A DNA stretch of 64,000 nucleotides. Origin: Stramonita haemastoma. Lineage: Eukaryota; Mollusca; Gastropoda; Neogastropoda; Muricidae. Below the pieces are notes generated by a model. The model saw nothing but the letters and a program-made list of their open reading frames with translations. It was not told the origin of the DNA and did not search any database. Shown piece after piece: positions 1-13,348 of the stretch (the first letter of the stretch is position 1; each line of letters opens with the position of its first letter). The stretch is from assembly GCA_030674155.1 (NCBI GenBank), contig CM060337.1:37702452-37766451 (forward strand). Reading direction: 5' to 3'. The translations under genes were made by a program, and so were the position numbers.

Positions 1-194
1 CAAATACTTTTTTTCATCAAGCCATCCATCTAAGAAAAACTCATATATATGCATGAGATATGCATATGCATATATGTGTGGGGGTGGGAGGACGAGATGG
101 AATGGGGAAAAAAACTACACAGCCACTCCAGTTACGATAAGAACGCCAAAACCACATTCTGCAAAAGATAAGTCACAGTAAATCTCTGCACTGG

Positions 195-415
195 GCACAA
201 CTGGACACAACAGACTAAATCACCACAAGTTTACAAAGCTGAAAGTTGTTCCTTTTCCCCTGTGTGCCTGTGGTAAAGAAAACCAGACAGGCGAGCACAT
301 CCTTCAGAGGTGTACGCTATACACCGACCTGAAGAAGATTGTGTGGCCGACGGAGATAACCCTGCAAACTACGGCCCACGAGAGGAGCTGGAAAAGACAT
401 AACATTATTTTTTCC
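195..415 (+). pseudogene. Non-LTR reverse transcriptase C-terminal remnant
   Basis: Translates as LGTTGHNRLNHHKFTKLKVV and CACGKENQTGEHILQRCTLY, the Cys/His tail (GHNRL, C-C-H-C) of Jockey/CR1-like reverse transcriptases. Only the last ~70 residues remain, with nothing of the polymerase domain upstream in the window. Confidence 0.8.
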
Positions 416-624
416 CAGACATATGATGGTGTAAAGCGAACAGAAAAGAAGAAGGGGATACCTTCAAAAAAAAGTCCTCGATATTTCTTCTCTTCAGTTG
501 TGAAGACATATTTTATCACTGATCACAAGACAGGCCACTTTCCTTTCCAGGTGTCAGACACTTTCTATTAGTGGTCATAGAAAATTTTTTTCAGTACTTT
601 GATGTTCAGGATAAATTTGTGAAT

Positions 625-654
625 ATAACATACCTTCGCGCGCGCGCGTGCGTT

Positions 655-692
<38 letters not shown>

Positions 693-757
693 CGCGCGTG
701 TGCATGCAAGTGTGTGTGTGTGTGTGTGTATGCGTGCGCGCGCGCACGTATGTGTTT

Positions 758-807
<50 letters not shown>

Positions 808-865
808 AGGAATGTGTGTGTGTGTGTGTGTGTCGGTGTGTGTGTTGCGTGCGTGCGTGTGTAAG
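625..865. repeat. Composite (TG)n/(CG)n/(GA)n microsatellite
   Basis: Alternating TG and CG tracts, then GA repeats and TG again. The long Cys/Val and His/Thr frames here are artefacts. Confidence 0.95.
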
Positions 866-1179
866 TAAACGCCTAACCTGGATAACCCGTCCATGCATCA
901 ATCCTAATCTACTTCGTCAACTCACGTCTATCACTGTCAATGATGATATGATTGAAAGATATTGACTTAAGGTGATTATAATTATCCTAACACAACTCTT
1001 TTTGTTACACTTCTATTTTGCCTTACTACAGTTTCTGTTGTACCATTGTGTTTGTTTCTCGAAGAATCTGCATTAAAACTGAACACCTTGTGATCGCTTG
1101 AGTGTTGATTGAATGAGTCTAACGTCTTTCTTTTTTCATACCCATAACTTGTTTGGGGTTTTTTTTCATGACATAGTTT

Positions 1180-1400
1180 GTGTTCTATTGGGCCCATGGC
1201 ATACTTGTGCTTCCCATCAATATAATCTTTCAGTGTGGTGGGAGGAATTCCGTCATCTCTTTGCAGCTGCTTAAAGTCCAAGCCTCTTGTCTTTGACAGC
1301 TGCCATTGCTGACGCCAGTGATTCCATTGTCGAAAGAGCTTTGCATTATATGCTCCATTATTGGCACTATTCATTACCACAGCTTGTAGAGCTACCACTT
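1180..1400 (-). pseudogene. Degraded Psq/HTH transposase-like fragment
   Basis: The minus strand reads LQRDDGIPPTTLKDYIDGKH followed by KYA, which resembles the psq-type helix-turn-helix (GIP-TTL-D---GK). Surroundings appear frameshifted. The source element is unknown. Confidence 0.45.
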
Positions 1401-2462
1401 CTGGCACGCACACACCCACGCACACCCACCACCCATGGGGCAGGCCCAAGTCTACTGGCAACAAAAAGTATTATTTTGTTGTTGTAGTTGATAAAAGCAG
1501 ATTGATTGTGCTCAAGGGCTATGTCACTGTCCTTCCTTATGACATGCTAATGACAGACAAAACCCCTTGTGCTGACCTTGGAGGGAGGGACTCCCGCAGA
1601 TTTTTGCTGAAGATCTACGAAAACTGACTGAGCGTCTGTCTTCAGCCCAGGAAAATATAATCATGAGGAATCCATGCGCAGTTTTCAATATCTTAGCATT
1701 ATCAAACTAGCTCCTAAAGTCTGAAATACAAAAGTGATTACATGACAATGAATTATTAGCAAAATGGTGATTGTAGAATTTTTACCGCTTATTGGAAAAA
1801 AAACATTGGGCTTTTTGTTGTGTTTTTTTTTAAGTTTGTACTCTGGTACATGATGACGATAACTCAACAGATGAGTTTCTTCAGCTTTGAAGTGTATAGA
1901 AGGCTGTTGGGGACAATACTTTCTGAATGCGGCTTTGGTTGAAACCTGACCAAGTTTCCTAATGAATATTAAAAAAAATAAGAGCTGGGGTCAAACATTG
2001 GCCAACCTTAAGTCATTTTGTCAGTGTGTTCACTGGTCAGTCTCGGTGACATTTTGATACTAGGAACAGATGAGTTGATATCCTGGTTTAAAATCTGTAT
2101 TGTGACAGCATTCTTCATGCCAGCCACTGCTGCATGCCCATCAGCCGTTTCCACCTCTTTCTGTCTTGAGTCTTCAGTCCTTCACTACATTATACATTGC
2201 ATCTTTCAGCATCAACTTCATCCACTTGGCTATGTAGCTACCTTCCCTATATATAGAGAAAATTGGGGGTCATCCTTGACGTCTCTTGCCCTCAGAGCAT
2301 TTTGCCCTGGCCCACAGTTTGCATCAAATAGGAAAGTTCAATAGTTTTGATTGTTATATATCTATATATATTTTTTTTTAATTGTTTCGATTTTTGTAAA
2401 TTAAAAAAAAAATCTACTTATTGATTTTACTGGAAACAACAGGCTGATAACAAAAATGTTTT
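1401..2462. other. Non-coding stretch with no recognisable gene
   Basis: Apart from the edge of the Psq-like remnant, only short frames without known motifs occur. A-rich and T-rich stretches lie at 1,795-1,835 and 2,360-2,415. Confidence 0.6.
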
Positions 2463-2835
2463 ACGGCAGAATAGCTCAGTGGTTTAACCGTTTGGCTCAT
2501 AGTCTGATGTTGACTGCAGGGTATGGGTCCAAGTCTGTGCATAAGTACTACTCACAGATTTTTTCCTCTGAGAATTCCCAATGCTTTTGACACGCACCAC
2601 TCCCCTGCCAGTGCTTCAGGTGGGACCATAGACAGACATGCCATGAGCAGCATGCAGAACTCCTTGTGTCAGTCTGCACTTTTCTCCTTTCCTTGGCTAC
2701 AGCTCCCAGAGGGAACCCGGTAGGGAACAGATGACAAGATTTACAAAACTGCATACACACAGGGACTGGATGTAAAAAAGCACACGAGTGCTTATTCCGT
2801 TATCTTCAATATAAATGAATAAACAAAAAAAAAAG
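2463..2835 (+). mobile_element. SINE with tRNA-like head and the common tail
   Basis: Starts with an A-box-like TAGCTCAGTGGTTTAACC and a weak B box (GGGTCCAAG). It ends with the tail common to most SINEs here: GACAAGATTTACAAAACTGC, GGGACTGGATGTAAAAAAGC, GTGCTTATTCC. The head differs from the main family. Confidence 0.7.
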
Positions 2836-3649
2836 AAAAAAAAAAGGTTCACCTAAGCCGAGATTTTAGGAATGTGGCGGTTTTTACCCACCACTAAGGT
2901 AGCCACATTTCAACTTCAGGGATGTACATGTATACTCAAAATCCATTTTTCTTTCGTAGAAGCATATTCCAGCTGTGGCTGGTGGTGTGGCCCAAGAGTG
3001 GTTCAGTGTGTGGTGCCTAAAGACAGACAGCAAGACAGAGTTGGTGAGGTTAAAAAGAATGTAAGAAACACACAGACATACACAAAGATGCACACACACA
3101 CACGTGCATACACACACGCACGTGCATACACACACACACACACACACACAGATTATTCTCACAATCTCTTTTATTTTTTCTCTATCTTCTCCACTGTCAT
3201 TCACACACACTCCAAAGCTGCAAATGTGGAGACTGGTTCCATCACTTCCATCCTCACAACACTCATTCCTCTCACTCCTTGTCAGTCAGAAGTTTCAGAG
3301 CAGTCATTCCATTTTCAGTGCCATGATGATTGACCAAGCTGGACAGGACAGAAACTGCACACAAACTGTTGTGAGTAGCGGAGGCCAACACAGACAGATA
3401 AGGCTTCAGAAAGGATATCAATTTCAACCACCCTGGGAAGCATTACGGTTAAACTGTCAGGCTTATATTGTATTGTATTGTGCTCTATTGTATTGTACTG
3501 TACACCACTTCCAATCATAGCAGACCCCTCTGAGAGAAATACAGGCTGCTGTCCCCAGGATGAGTGTGCTGCCACAGGAACAGCACCACCCATGTTATAC
3601 ACTGTCTGCATTGTATGCATTTTTGTTAACACGCACAAAATATCACCTC
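2836..3649. other. Non-coding stretch with CA repeats
   Basis: (CA)n at 3,085-3,150. A frame at 3,104-3,520 starts in the repeat and has no domain. TATTGTATTG repeats near 3,465. Nothing else recognised. Confidence 0.6.
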
Positions 3650-3965
3650 TTAACCATCTTACTTCTGAACCTGGATTTGCCGGGATTGAATAATTGCCCC
3701 CCTTGAATCCCCAACTGGGATTTGCCAGGATTTAACACAGTCGATTTCCATCACGCTGTGACCATCACTAATTGCTACCACATGTCAAAGCTCTATCAGG
3801 CTAGAAGTACAAATCCTGCTGAGAGTCTGAAAGTAATTATAACTGCTGGTATGTACTTAGAAGGAGGAAAAGGCCAGCAAGCATGTGTGCCTGACCCGAT
3901 TTTGTGATGGAATGTGAAATCTAGGGGCAGTTTGTGTTCAGAGAATCCGAATGCAAGAGGGTTAA
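3650..3965. mobile_element. TTAA-flanked MITE, copy 1
   Basis: About 310 bp bounded by TTAA, with inverted ends near TTAACCCTCTT and AAGAGGGTTAA. Shares the AATAATTGCCCCCC, CTGTGACCATCACTAATTGC and GGAGGAAAAGGCCAGC blocks with the copies at 25299, 33098 and 60976. TTAA targets are typical of piggyBac and Kolobok elements; no transposase is present. Confidence 0.85.
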
Positions 3966-5484
3966 GTGGGGCTAACAAGAAAAGTAAATATCTTAAGCTA
4001 CACACACATGCCAGCTTTCTCCCCTAATCAAATTTGAATATCTTTCATGAACATCTGAAAATACACATACACACACCTGCACATTTCAGCACAAAGGTGG
4101 TGTTCATCTAAAAAATTTCGAGCATAATGAACAAAAACAAAACCTTCCAAAAAGATGGCAACTGAAGAGAACACAACAAAATTTGCTTGAGGACACCAGT
4201 GCACAGTGTGGGCAGTGCCCACATTGATTCAGAGAATGAGTTTCACAGGAGTGCAGAAGACCTTGGGCCTGGTGACTGCTTCTAGTCTATAAGAAAAGGA
4301 AAATAACAACCATTTGAGATCAGACTTGCATGATGGAAGTAAGGTGGCACTAAGAAAAATGAGAACCACAATCAATGGAACTATTAACAAATGTTATTCA
4401 CCAATTTTTACTTTCACTTCAATTTTCACTACATGATTTTTCTTCTCACTTGATGACCTTCCAAAGAATGTGTGGATTGACATGTATATCAAACAAACTT
4501 GAGCAAACTGCATGTAAGTTCACTGTAAATTATGTTCTTTGAGTGTGAACTCCCAAGTCAGCTATCTATCTCACACATGCTGCTTTCAGCTGAGGAACAG
4601 AGAATCCACTTCAGAGGGTGCTTACCTTACATAACTAACAAGAGTTAGAAGAAAACTTAAAAACCCTTACACAACTAACCAACCAACATGCAGAATTTAA
4701 TTGGAAAAAAAGGCAAATATTTATACCACACTTGCGTACCGCTGCTGAACTGCACTGCAACAATATTTTCATGTTAAAAAAATAGCCACATTGAATCCAA
4801 TACTTGTTACAAAAAAGCTGCCTGTTGTGTTATATTTGCAATCATGTCCCCTGTTTTGGCCTGACAATAAAATGAACATCCCTCACTACAAGATTTCAGA
4901 GAAAATGACAGAGTAAAATCAGTTATCATTTAAAAAAAAAAAAAAAAAAAAAAAAACCTAATTCATTACCTCAACTTAAGCAAAATGAGAAGCAATGAAA
5001 ACATTCCATTTCAGAGAACTGGAGAGAAACGGAGGGAACAAGATCACAAACCTGGTGATCTAACAGGGAAACAAACTAACCTTCACTGTCACTTGTAAAG
5101 TCTCACAGACCTGTTTTCACTTTAAAAAAAAAAAAAAATTAAAAAAAACTTTGGTTTTGGTCAAGTTTAAATATTTCTGAAAGTCCACTTGATCATTGTT
5201 GCATTCATTCTTGTTTAGTAAATGAGAAAACAAGTGTTGCTTTGAGTCAGTTGTCTTCCAGCTTTCTACATCTGGCACACTCGGGTTTCCATACAAGTTC
5301 ACAGATCTATTTTGCAAAGAATAAAAAATGTCAGCTCTCACTGTATGTCTCACCAATCTATTTTTCAGAACCATTACTTTCAATGCAGAAACAGAAGGAA
5401 CAAGCCTGGCTGGTAAGTTCCAAAAAGATAGGTTTTGAGTTGAATAAAACCACTTTTGTCTGATACTTTTCCTGTTAAACAGCT
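3966..5484. other. Non-coding stretch, A/T-rich, no gene seen
   Basis: Poly-A runs at 4,932-4,956 and 5,123-5,150; short frames only. Confidence 0.6.
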
Positions 5485-5497
5485 CACTTTGGGTCTG

Positions 5498-5788
5498 TTA
5501 AAGTTAAAAGTTAAAGTCTGTCCGAGCCATAAGACTCATCAGGCCGGTGCTTATCCGGTTTCTGTGGCGTTAAGACTGAGAGTCATAGACTCCCCTGGAT
5601 AGGACGCCAGTCTATCGCAGGGTTAACCCCAACACAAGGTTGGTACCCCTATTTACACCTGGTGGGGTGAGAAAATTAGCCGTAAAGTGCCTTTCCAAGG
5701 GCACAACGCCATAGCGGAATAGCTGGGATCGAACCCGCAACCTTTAGATTACGAGTACAACGCCCTAACCACTAGGCCACAGCGGCGG
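5498..5788 (-). mobile_element. tRNA-derived SINE (second family), minus strand, with TSD
   Basis: The minus strand starts GCCGCCGCTGTGGCCTAGTG with A box TAGTGGTTAGG and B box GGTTCGATCCC. Flanked by CACTTTGGGTCTG (5485-5497) and CACTTTAGGTCTG (5789-5801). Confidence 0.88.
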
Positions 5789-5801
5789 CACTTTAGGTCT
5801 G

Positions 5802-6340
5802 ACAGCTCTACAACTCAGGAACATGTCAGTAAATAACAAACGACAGTGAAGGTTATAAAAAATAAAAAAATTATATAAAAAAACTAAAACAGAATTAAAC
5901 AAAATTCAACATAACCACATATTCTTCTTCTGCAGGCAGCACTAACATAGTGCAGTTTCTTATATTACTTTAAACTCTTTAGACCAATGACATAAAAAAT
6001 AAATCAGCTTTTATTCCTATTTCGAAGGCTGCCTTCTCACGAGCTCCAACATGCCAATAAAATGGTAAGAAATCTGCTGATCCTCATGAAAATTAATCAA
6101 AATAATGGGTATTCATCTTCAGTCTAAATCATACTGATAAGGAGAAAGCTTACTATTGTCCATTATTTTCATGGCTCTCTACTGCACTGTACATTCCATT
6201 CAACTTTCACACATACCAAATTTACAGTCATACAGCTCAGCACAAAACTGAATAATAAAATACACACACATGGCATCTCATGTCAGTTGAGTTGAACAAT
6301 TCCCTGCAGTTACAGAAAGATGATTTTTTTTTCCAGAAAA
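5802..6340. other. Non-coding stretch, possible SNRPC 3' flank
   Basis: No gene. A minus-strand AATAAA (plus TTTATT at 6,010-6,015) is the nearest clear poly(A) signal I noticed for SNRPC, but it is almost 1 kb past the stop, so doubtful. Confidence 0.35.
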
Positions 6341-6462
6341 AAACTGAATAAAATCTAAAAGAAAACTATAGAGGCTCTGTGCATGAATTATTTTTTTCAG
6401 AAGGAAACTGACTAAAATCTAAAAGAAAACTATAAAGGCTCTGTGCATGAATTATACACAGA
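6341..6462 (+). repeat. 60-bp tandem duplication
   Basis: Two copies of AAATCTAAAAGAAAACTATA and GGCTCTGTGCATGAATTAT. Confidence 0.85.
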
Positions 6463-6687
6463 TTTTTTTTCTTTCGAAGGGGAGAGTACTGAAGAAAAAA
6501 AAAAATCAAGCATAAAATGCCAAAAAAAAAAAACAGAACTAAAAAAAACAACGGAACCAATGAACAAAACCCAAGGAAAAAAAGAGCAGGGAATTCAACA
6601 CACGGACATTGACAAAAGCTCCATGACACATCTCAGTGCCCGCGCGGAGCCAAGCATGCCAAGAGGCCAACACGCATGCGTCTGTAT

Positions 6688-6818
6688 ATGTATATGTGTG
6701 TGTGTGTGTGTGGGTGTGGGTGTGGGTGTGTGTTTGTGTGTCTGTCTCTCTGTATGTCTGTGTGTGTGTGTGTGTGTGTGTGTCTCTGTGTGTGTGCGTG
6801 TGCGTCTGTCTGTCTGTC

Positions 6819-6850
<32 letters not shown>

Positions 6851-6925
6851 GTCTGTGTGTGTCTGTCTGTCTATCTGTCTCTGTGTCTGTCTGTGTGTCT
6901 CTGTGTATCTGTGTGAGAGAGAGAG
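6688..6925. repeat. (TG)n/(TCTG)n microsatellite downstream of SNRPC
   Basis: TG and TCTG repeats ending in GAGAGAGAG. Lies in or just beyond the likely SNRPC 3' UTR. Confidence 0.95.
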
Positions 6926-6969
6926 CTGCACAGAGAGCCAGAGGGCCCCCCCTCCTCCCGCTGTCATCT

Positions 6970-7066
6970 TCACCTTGGTCGTACAGGTCCCCCCATCATG
7001 GGGGTCGCATCCCCATCGGCACCATCATCGGCGGTCCCATCGGGGGTCCCATTGGCGGCCGCATAC
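6970..7066 (-). CDS. SNRPC: SNRPC coding exon 6 (C-terminus, frame doubtful near end)
   Basis: Encodes [19 protein letters not shown] and MRPP. As printed, a TGA at 6996-6998 ends the frame straight after MRPP. With one more C in the 5-C run at 7000-7004 it would read [11 protein letters not shown] and stop at 6970-6972, closer to the family's Met/Pro/Arg-rich end. Both versions are nearly full length, so function is probably unaffected. Confidence 0.8.
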
Positions 7067-7637
7067 CTACACAAATTATCACTCCACATGAATACATTAC
7101 AACAGGTTATCACCCCTGCATCACCGAATCATTTCTTGCACACCTGGAAACGTTCAATCCATCCCAGCCACCTTAGCCGCCCTCTGGCCAGCTGGAGCCC
7201 CCACCATGTATGGACACTGGCCAAAAACACCCACATCCCTCCAACCTTTTGGGGACGGGACAGCCTAGTGGTCAGAACATTGCGCTCGCAATTTGACGAC
7301 CTGGATTCGATTCCTGTTCGAGGGGATTTTTCCCCTGGAGTTCACATCAGTGCTGACTCCACTCTCCCCAAAAGTCCTTCGGATGAGACTATCAACCGAG
7401 GCCACATATGCGAACACACACAGAAATCTTGCTCACATGTTAAATCCTGTTCCACTTTTGTGCCGGTGGGAGGTGATGACAAGATTTACAAAATTTCATA
7501 CACACGAGGACTGGTTGTAAAAAAAAGCACTTGAGTGCTTATTCCATTATATATATAAAAGATTAAATAAAATAAAAAATCTTTGAGTCGGGCCTAGTGT
7601 CATTTCCATAACACAAGCTATGCCCTCTCACACACAC

Positions 7638-7696
<59 letters not shown>

Positions 7697-10600
7697 ACAA
7701 ACACAGAGTGCTGCTCTAAGCTGGCCCTGATGGCACAGAAACTATAGGCTATCATGTGTGCTCACAATGCAGTTTTTCCTTATTTAAAAAAAAATCATAT
7801 AAAAATCCTGAATACTAAAAAAAAAAGAATTGGACACCTATCAGAAAGCCAAAAGTGAAGCCAGAGTGAAGGGGTGATACCATGTCACCCAACTGGGACT
7901 TTTTTGTATGATGCATGGAGGAGGTCATCACCATTTGATTAAGAAAAGAGTTATCACAACTGTTTTTTCCTTCTGTCCCCCCCCCCCCTCCCCCTTTTTT
8001 AAATAAATTAAACAGACTCAGTTGACCTGTTTTCCCAAAATAAAGTCAGTACCTGCAGAACTAATAGATGTTTGAAAATTCATTTTTCATATATTTAATT
8101 TTTTAGGCAAAACAGCATGAAAATACATTTCATCACAGACTGAATACTTTTGTATAATATTGGAAAATTTACAAACAGCTTGGTTTAAACAGCAGAAAAA
8201 TAAAACATTCCATTGATCTGCCACAAAAAATACTTACTCGCTTTGACGATGAAAATGTTTATTGTTTACTGGTTTTACCGGTGTTAAAATTAAGAAAGAA
8301 AACAGTCATGAAACCAATACTTCTACCATTAGACAGAGAGAAAAAAATCATCACCACTGTCACCAACTATGACAAAACGACACTAACAAAACTTCAAATC
8401 AATAGTCAACCAAGCCATCTCCAAAAAGGTAAAACTTTCAGATGCAAAGAGTGTTCCTCACCTGGCATCATTGGCCCTGGACCCATTGGACCTGGTCCTG
8501 GTCCCATTGGACCACCCGGACCCATCATTGGACCACCTGGAGCAGGCACTGGTGGGGTGGGTGTAGCTGAAATCAAAGATCAATATAATACCTGTTACAC
8601 CTAGAAAAAACAAACTTGTCCACTTTCCCCTGGTACCCAGGCATGGTACTGAAAAAACTTTCTCATGATCCTTCTTGCGCACACGTTAAATCCTGTTCCG
8701 CTTTTCGTAAGAGTAGGCCATCGTGTGCCAGTGGGAACAGATGACATTTACAAAACTACATACACACGGGGACTGGATGTAAAAAAGCACAAGAGTGCTT
8801 ATTCCATTATCCTCGATATAAAAGAATAAATCAAATAAATCAAATAAATAAATAAATTTTTAATCTGAGGGGAGAGGGAAAGAGTCCAATTGACAGATCT
8901 CCTAGGGAGGCAAACAGGTAAGAGTTCTGTGCCGGGGTCAGGAGGCGAATGCTTTGGAGCTAAAGGGGTGAAGTCATTTTGCACAGGGAAAAGAGGCCTC
9001 TCCAACAATGCATATTATGCTGTTTCTGCCAGAAATAGGAGAGTCATTTTTGGCAGACGTGAATTATTTTGATTACTGTTACCAACTTTTCATTTGCCGT
9101 TTTATTTCACAAATTGCATGTCCTGTCCAGGTTCCATGTACACAATATGATGGAAAATGCTGCTGCCCTAGTCAGACACTCTCCACTACACCCCATGTGT
9201 GGTATGGGACGCCTTTTGCTGCCTCAGTCAGAACACAGAACAGACAGCCAAACAGCTTTTCTTTGCCTTGTCCTGACCTGACCTGACCTGACCTGACCTC
9301 ATCTAGCTGCCCATGTTGACAACAAAAAAACAAACCTCAGACCCCACGGCTCTTCATCCACTAATGACCAAAGTGTGCATTCTCTATCCTGTTCATGTCT
9401 ACATAAACCTCACTTCAAAATCTTCACAACTCAGGGGATTCACAAAAGAGGCACCAGCTGTACAGTGTGAATGTTGACAGTTGTCACTCCAGTGTGGACA
9501 TGTCAAATCGCACACTGCCTGACAAATCTTCCCTGTTGTTTTTGTCACTATTTTTATTTTTATTTTTTATTTTATTCTTTCATATCGAGGATAATGGGAT
9601 GAACTATGCCTGCATGTGTCTGATTATCACACCAGCCCACCATGCAGATGACTGAAGTCAACAGGCAACAGAGCAGGCCTTTCTCTTGTCCCTGACCCAC
9701 AAGCACAGCATGACCATAATATTGTTTATAGCCCTACCAACCACAAAAGCCATATCAGGGCTGGCACCTCATTCAGTTTCAGTGGCTCCAGTAACTTTTA
9801 ACTTCAGGTTCAAAACCAACAATTCCTAATACTTTCAAATATCTAACACAGTCCATCTGAAAAAAACAACAACATTAAATGACACAATACCTGAATTATT
9901 TCATTCCTTAAGGCAAATAAACCAGACTGTGCTGAGGACACCAGCCATTCTGCTTAACTTATCATCCCCAGATTACAAAAAAGACGTAAAAAAAAAAAAA
10001 GGATAACTAACATGTTAGACATGCATACAAATCATATCTACATAAAAAGTGCCACATGGGCAAACACCACTGCACAATGAGCAAACACCACTACTCACTA
10101 CCTGGTCATCAGAACAAAAAAACCACAGAGTGTCATATAATAAACACAGAAAATTGTTTGAAATTGTTGCTTGAAAAAAGGCAGGAGTGTGGGCTGGGAA
10201 GGCAGAAAATAAGCACAAGAAATCATAGAAAGTTAAGGAGAAAGACAGAAACAAAGAGAGAGACAGAAAAGTGGAAATGTCTAGCACAGAATTTCCAGAA
10301 GGTGGGGACGCTACTTATACTGAAAAAGCCCCTGGCATCCCAAAGGAGTACAGCACAGCATGCCCTTCGCTAACATCAACTGCATGTCAAAGAAAAAAAT
10401 AATAATAATAAAAATTTTAAAAAATTTTAAATCAACTGCATGTCGTACTGGATGGGGTGCATAGTAATAAATATTGCAACATCTGTACATCACAAAACAA
10501 ATACAATGTACCCCCAAACCAGCCTGAAATATGCTATAAACCACGGAGCGAAAAAAAAAAAAAAAAGGCAGAACTTACGAGCTCCCATATTAGCAGGGGG

Positions 10601-13268
10601 AGGAATCATGGCACCAGCAGGGGTGGGAGGGTTGCCTCCCTGGAAGGGGTTGGCTGTGATTTTGCCAGCCTTGTATGCAGCAGCTGAAAAACAGAGGGCA
10701 CATGTCACAACACATTTCATGTTAAAAAAAAAAAAAAAAATTTTAAATCTCCCGCCAAAACCCCACCTCCTAAAATACCCCCCCTCCCCCAACCAAGGAT
10801 CATGTCAAAACACATTCACCTTTAAAAAAAAATTTTTTTTTTAATCCACCCACCCAACCAAGCAACCAAACAAACAAAAGAAATCAAACAAAGAAAAAAT
10901 TCAAACAAAAAAACAGATTTTTTAAACATTTTCATGTTTCCCCAACCCCTCCCCCCTCTAACAAGAAGAACAAAGTGTACAAGTCGTGATACATTTCAAA
11001 AAGGCAAACAAAACTTGTCTAATACCACACTTAAACCACACATGAGTGCTTATTCCATTATCCTCAATATTAAGAATAAATACATAAATAAAATTAAAAT
11101 AAATCAATCTTTGTCCAGACATGACACTCAAAGCTTTGATAAAATCTTGCTACTGGAATTGGTTTTCCTCACTCGTGATAGAGAAAACCAAGTAACAGCC
11201 AAAACCAAAAGCCCACACACTTTAAAAAATAGATATATATCTTGAAAGTAGCTTTGCACCCTTTCCTTCTATAATCACTTTCTGCTAAACAATAGAATAT
11301 TTACCTAAATTTGTGCCTGGTGTGTGTGTGTGTGCGCGTACATGCGTGTGCGTGTGTGCATGCGTGTGCGTGTGTGTGTGCATTCCAATTTAATGAAGTT
11401 TAAGCCCTTAGAACTAAACAATTTTTTTAAAGCAAAATGAAATAATAAAATAATAAAACCTGAAAATGGATAAGCTATCTGACTTACTTGTGTCGTCTAC
11501 CAGCTTTTGAACTTGTTCCTCCAGCCACTTCTGGTAGTACAGTCGTACATTCTCCTTGTGCTTGCGTCCATTGCAATGTGTCTTTCTCACTGAAGGCTGA
11601 AAAAGAATCAATATGACATCACACTACATCACTACTGGGAATTCACTGACTCACTGAGGCAGAGTGAATTTCTAAATGTATAGAATTTATAAATTAAGTT
11701 TCCTAGATATTTTTAAACTACAAAACACAAATGGGTGAAGGGGGGGTGGGGGAGGAGGGGGCATCAGTAGTTCCAAAGGCAAACAGCTGGCCAGAGATTG
11801 GTACCAACTCATAAAAGGGGGCATACAGTACTTAGTTTAGCTGTTGTATCAACCCCATTATCTTGTGTGATCATTTTCTTTTGACAATTTGCCTACATAG
11901 TACATCTGCTCATTTTCTTAGTAAGTGTGCATTTCCTTATGAACACTGATTTTTCAAAACTTTCAAGTTGTATCTTATAAAGTTATATATTTTATATATA
12001 TATATATAAGTTATAGTCTACTCAAGTATAGTTATAAAAATCATCCTCTCAAGCTCTATACTATAGTCAGCTGATTTAAGCCTCTCTGTTGTCTGTTTTC
12101 TTAGTTTAAGTCTCTTTACTCAGACTCAGAGTCATAACAAAATTTATAATAACTATATATATTATTAATAGGTAAAGGTGTCCATTAAAAACAAAACAAA
12201 ACAATACATTATACATCAAGTCTCTGTGTGCATGTGTGTTTTATGTTATCCTTGAAATGAAAATAAAATGGATATTTTTTTAAAGCCCACACACACAGCC
12301 ACATCCACACAAAGAGAAGATGTAATCAAAACACTCGTTTAAAAAAATCAATCCATTACAATATTTCACAAATTACTCTACTAGTCTACTTACAGAATCG
12401 TGTGTGAGGTAAGTGTCACAGTAGTCACAGTAGTACCTGCACAAAAGAAGAAAACATCAAACTTGCAGAACTTTGTATGTAACTTCATGAAATGGTGAAT
12501 CTTGCAGTACTCACTAAAACAAGTAATTTTAAGTACCTGACTAAAAAATAGGCAGCATAAATTAATGTAAGGAATTACAAAACAGCATAAAATTAAAAAT
12601 CATAAATGGACAAAGTCACATACATTACATATAATACAATAATAGTAATACTTGAAAATGACAATACATCATCATCATGAAAATCCTCAGAATTATACTT
12701 AGGAAAAACAAAAAGCCACACAGAATCCAATCATCAACATCAAGCTAAAAAATCAATGGAAATCAAATAATTAAAACTAAAAGCAGTTGTAGTTCAAAGG
12801 CGATAAATTTATTATTTTTTTTTTTTTAATCTTAAATATTAAATAATCAACAATTACAAAATTAAAAAAAAAAAACTGACTAGAGCTACATTCACTACGT
12901 GACTTAGTCACTAAGTTTGTGACTGTGTTTACATTTAACACACTGTTCCTGAGTGAATTACTCAATTCTTGTGCTGGTATTGTAATGATGGTTGCTAGGT
13001 CTATCTGTGCAAGATTTAAAAAGAACAAGAAGAAGAAGAAGAAGAAGAAGAAGAAGAAGAACATTGAACAAGAAAAAGATTGAAAAATAATTTCAATTTC
13101 ACTTTCAATTTCACTGCTTCACTTTCAGGCAAGTGGCACATATTCCGGCAAAGCCAATTAATAGGCTGTCTCACTCTCAAGAGTCTGGTTCGAGGGACTC
13201 AACTGTGGTCCTGATATAGTGACTATATACATATATATATTCTACTTTCAAAGGCTAAAACTTGAGAC

Positions 13269-13348
<80 letters not shown>

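Noticed and set aside
568..965. Overlapping 70-108-residue frames rich in Cys/Val or His/Thr
   Set aside because: They are translations of CA/TG and GA microsatellites; the same happens at about 6,540-7,180, 15,000-15,270, 18,050-18,530, 31,550-32,350, 36,280-36,790, 50,340-50,835 and 52,450-53,050.
8281..8604. Plus-strand frame with a collagen-like GPIGPGPGP stretch
   Set aside because: It is the antisense of SNRPC exon 5, whose minus-strand frame has correct splice sites and phases.
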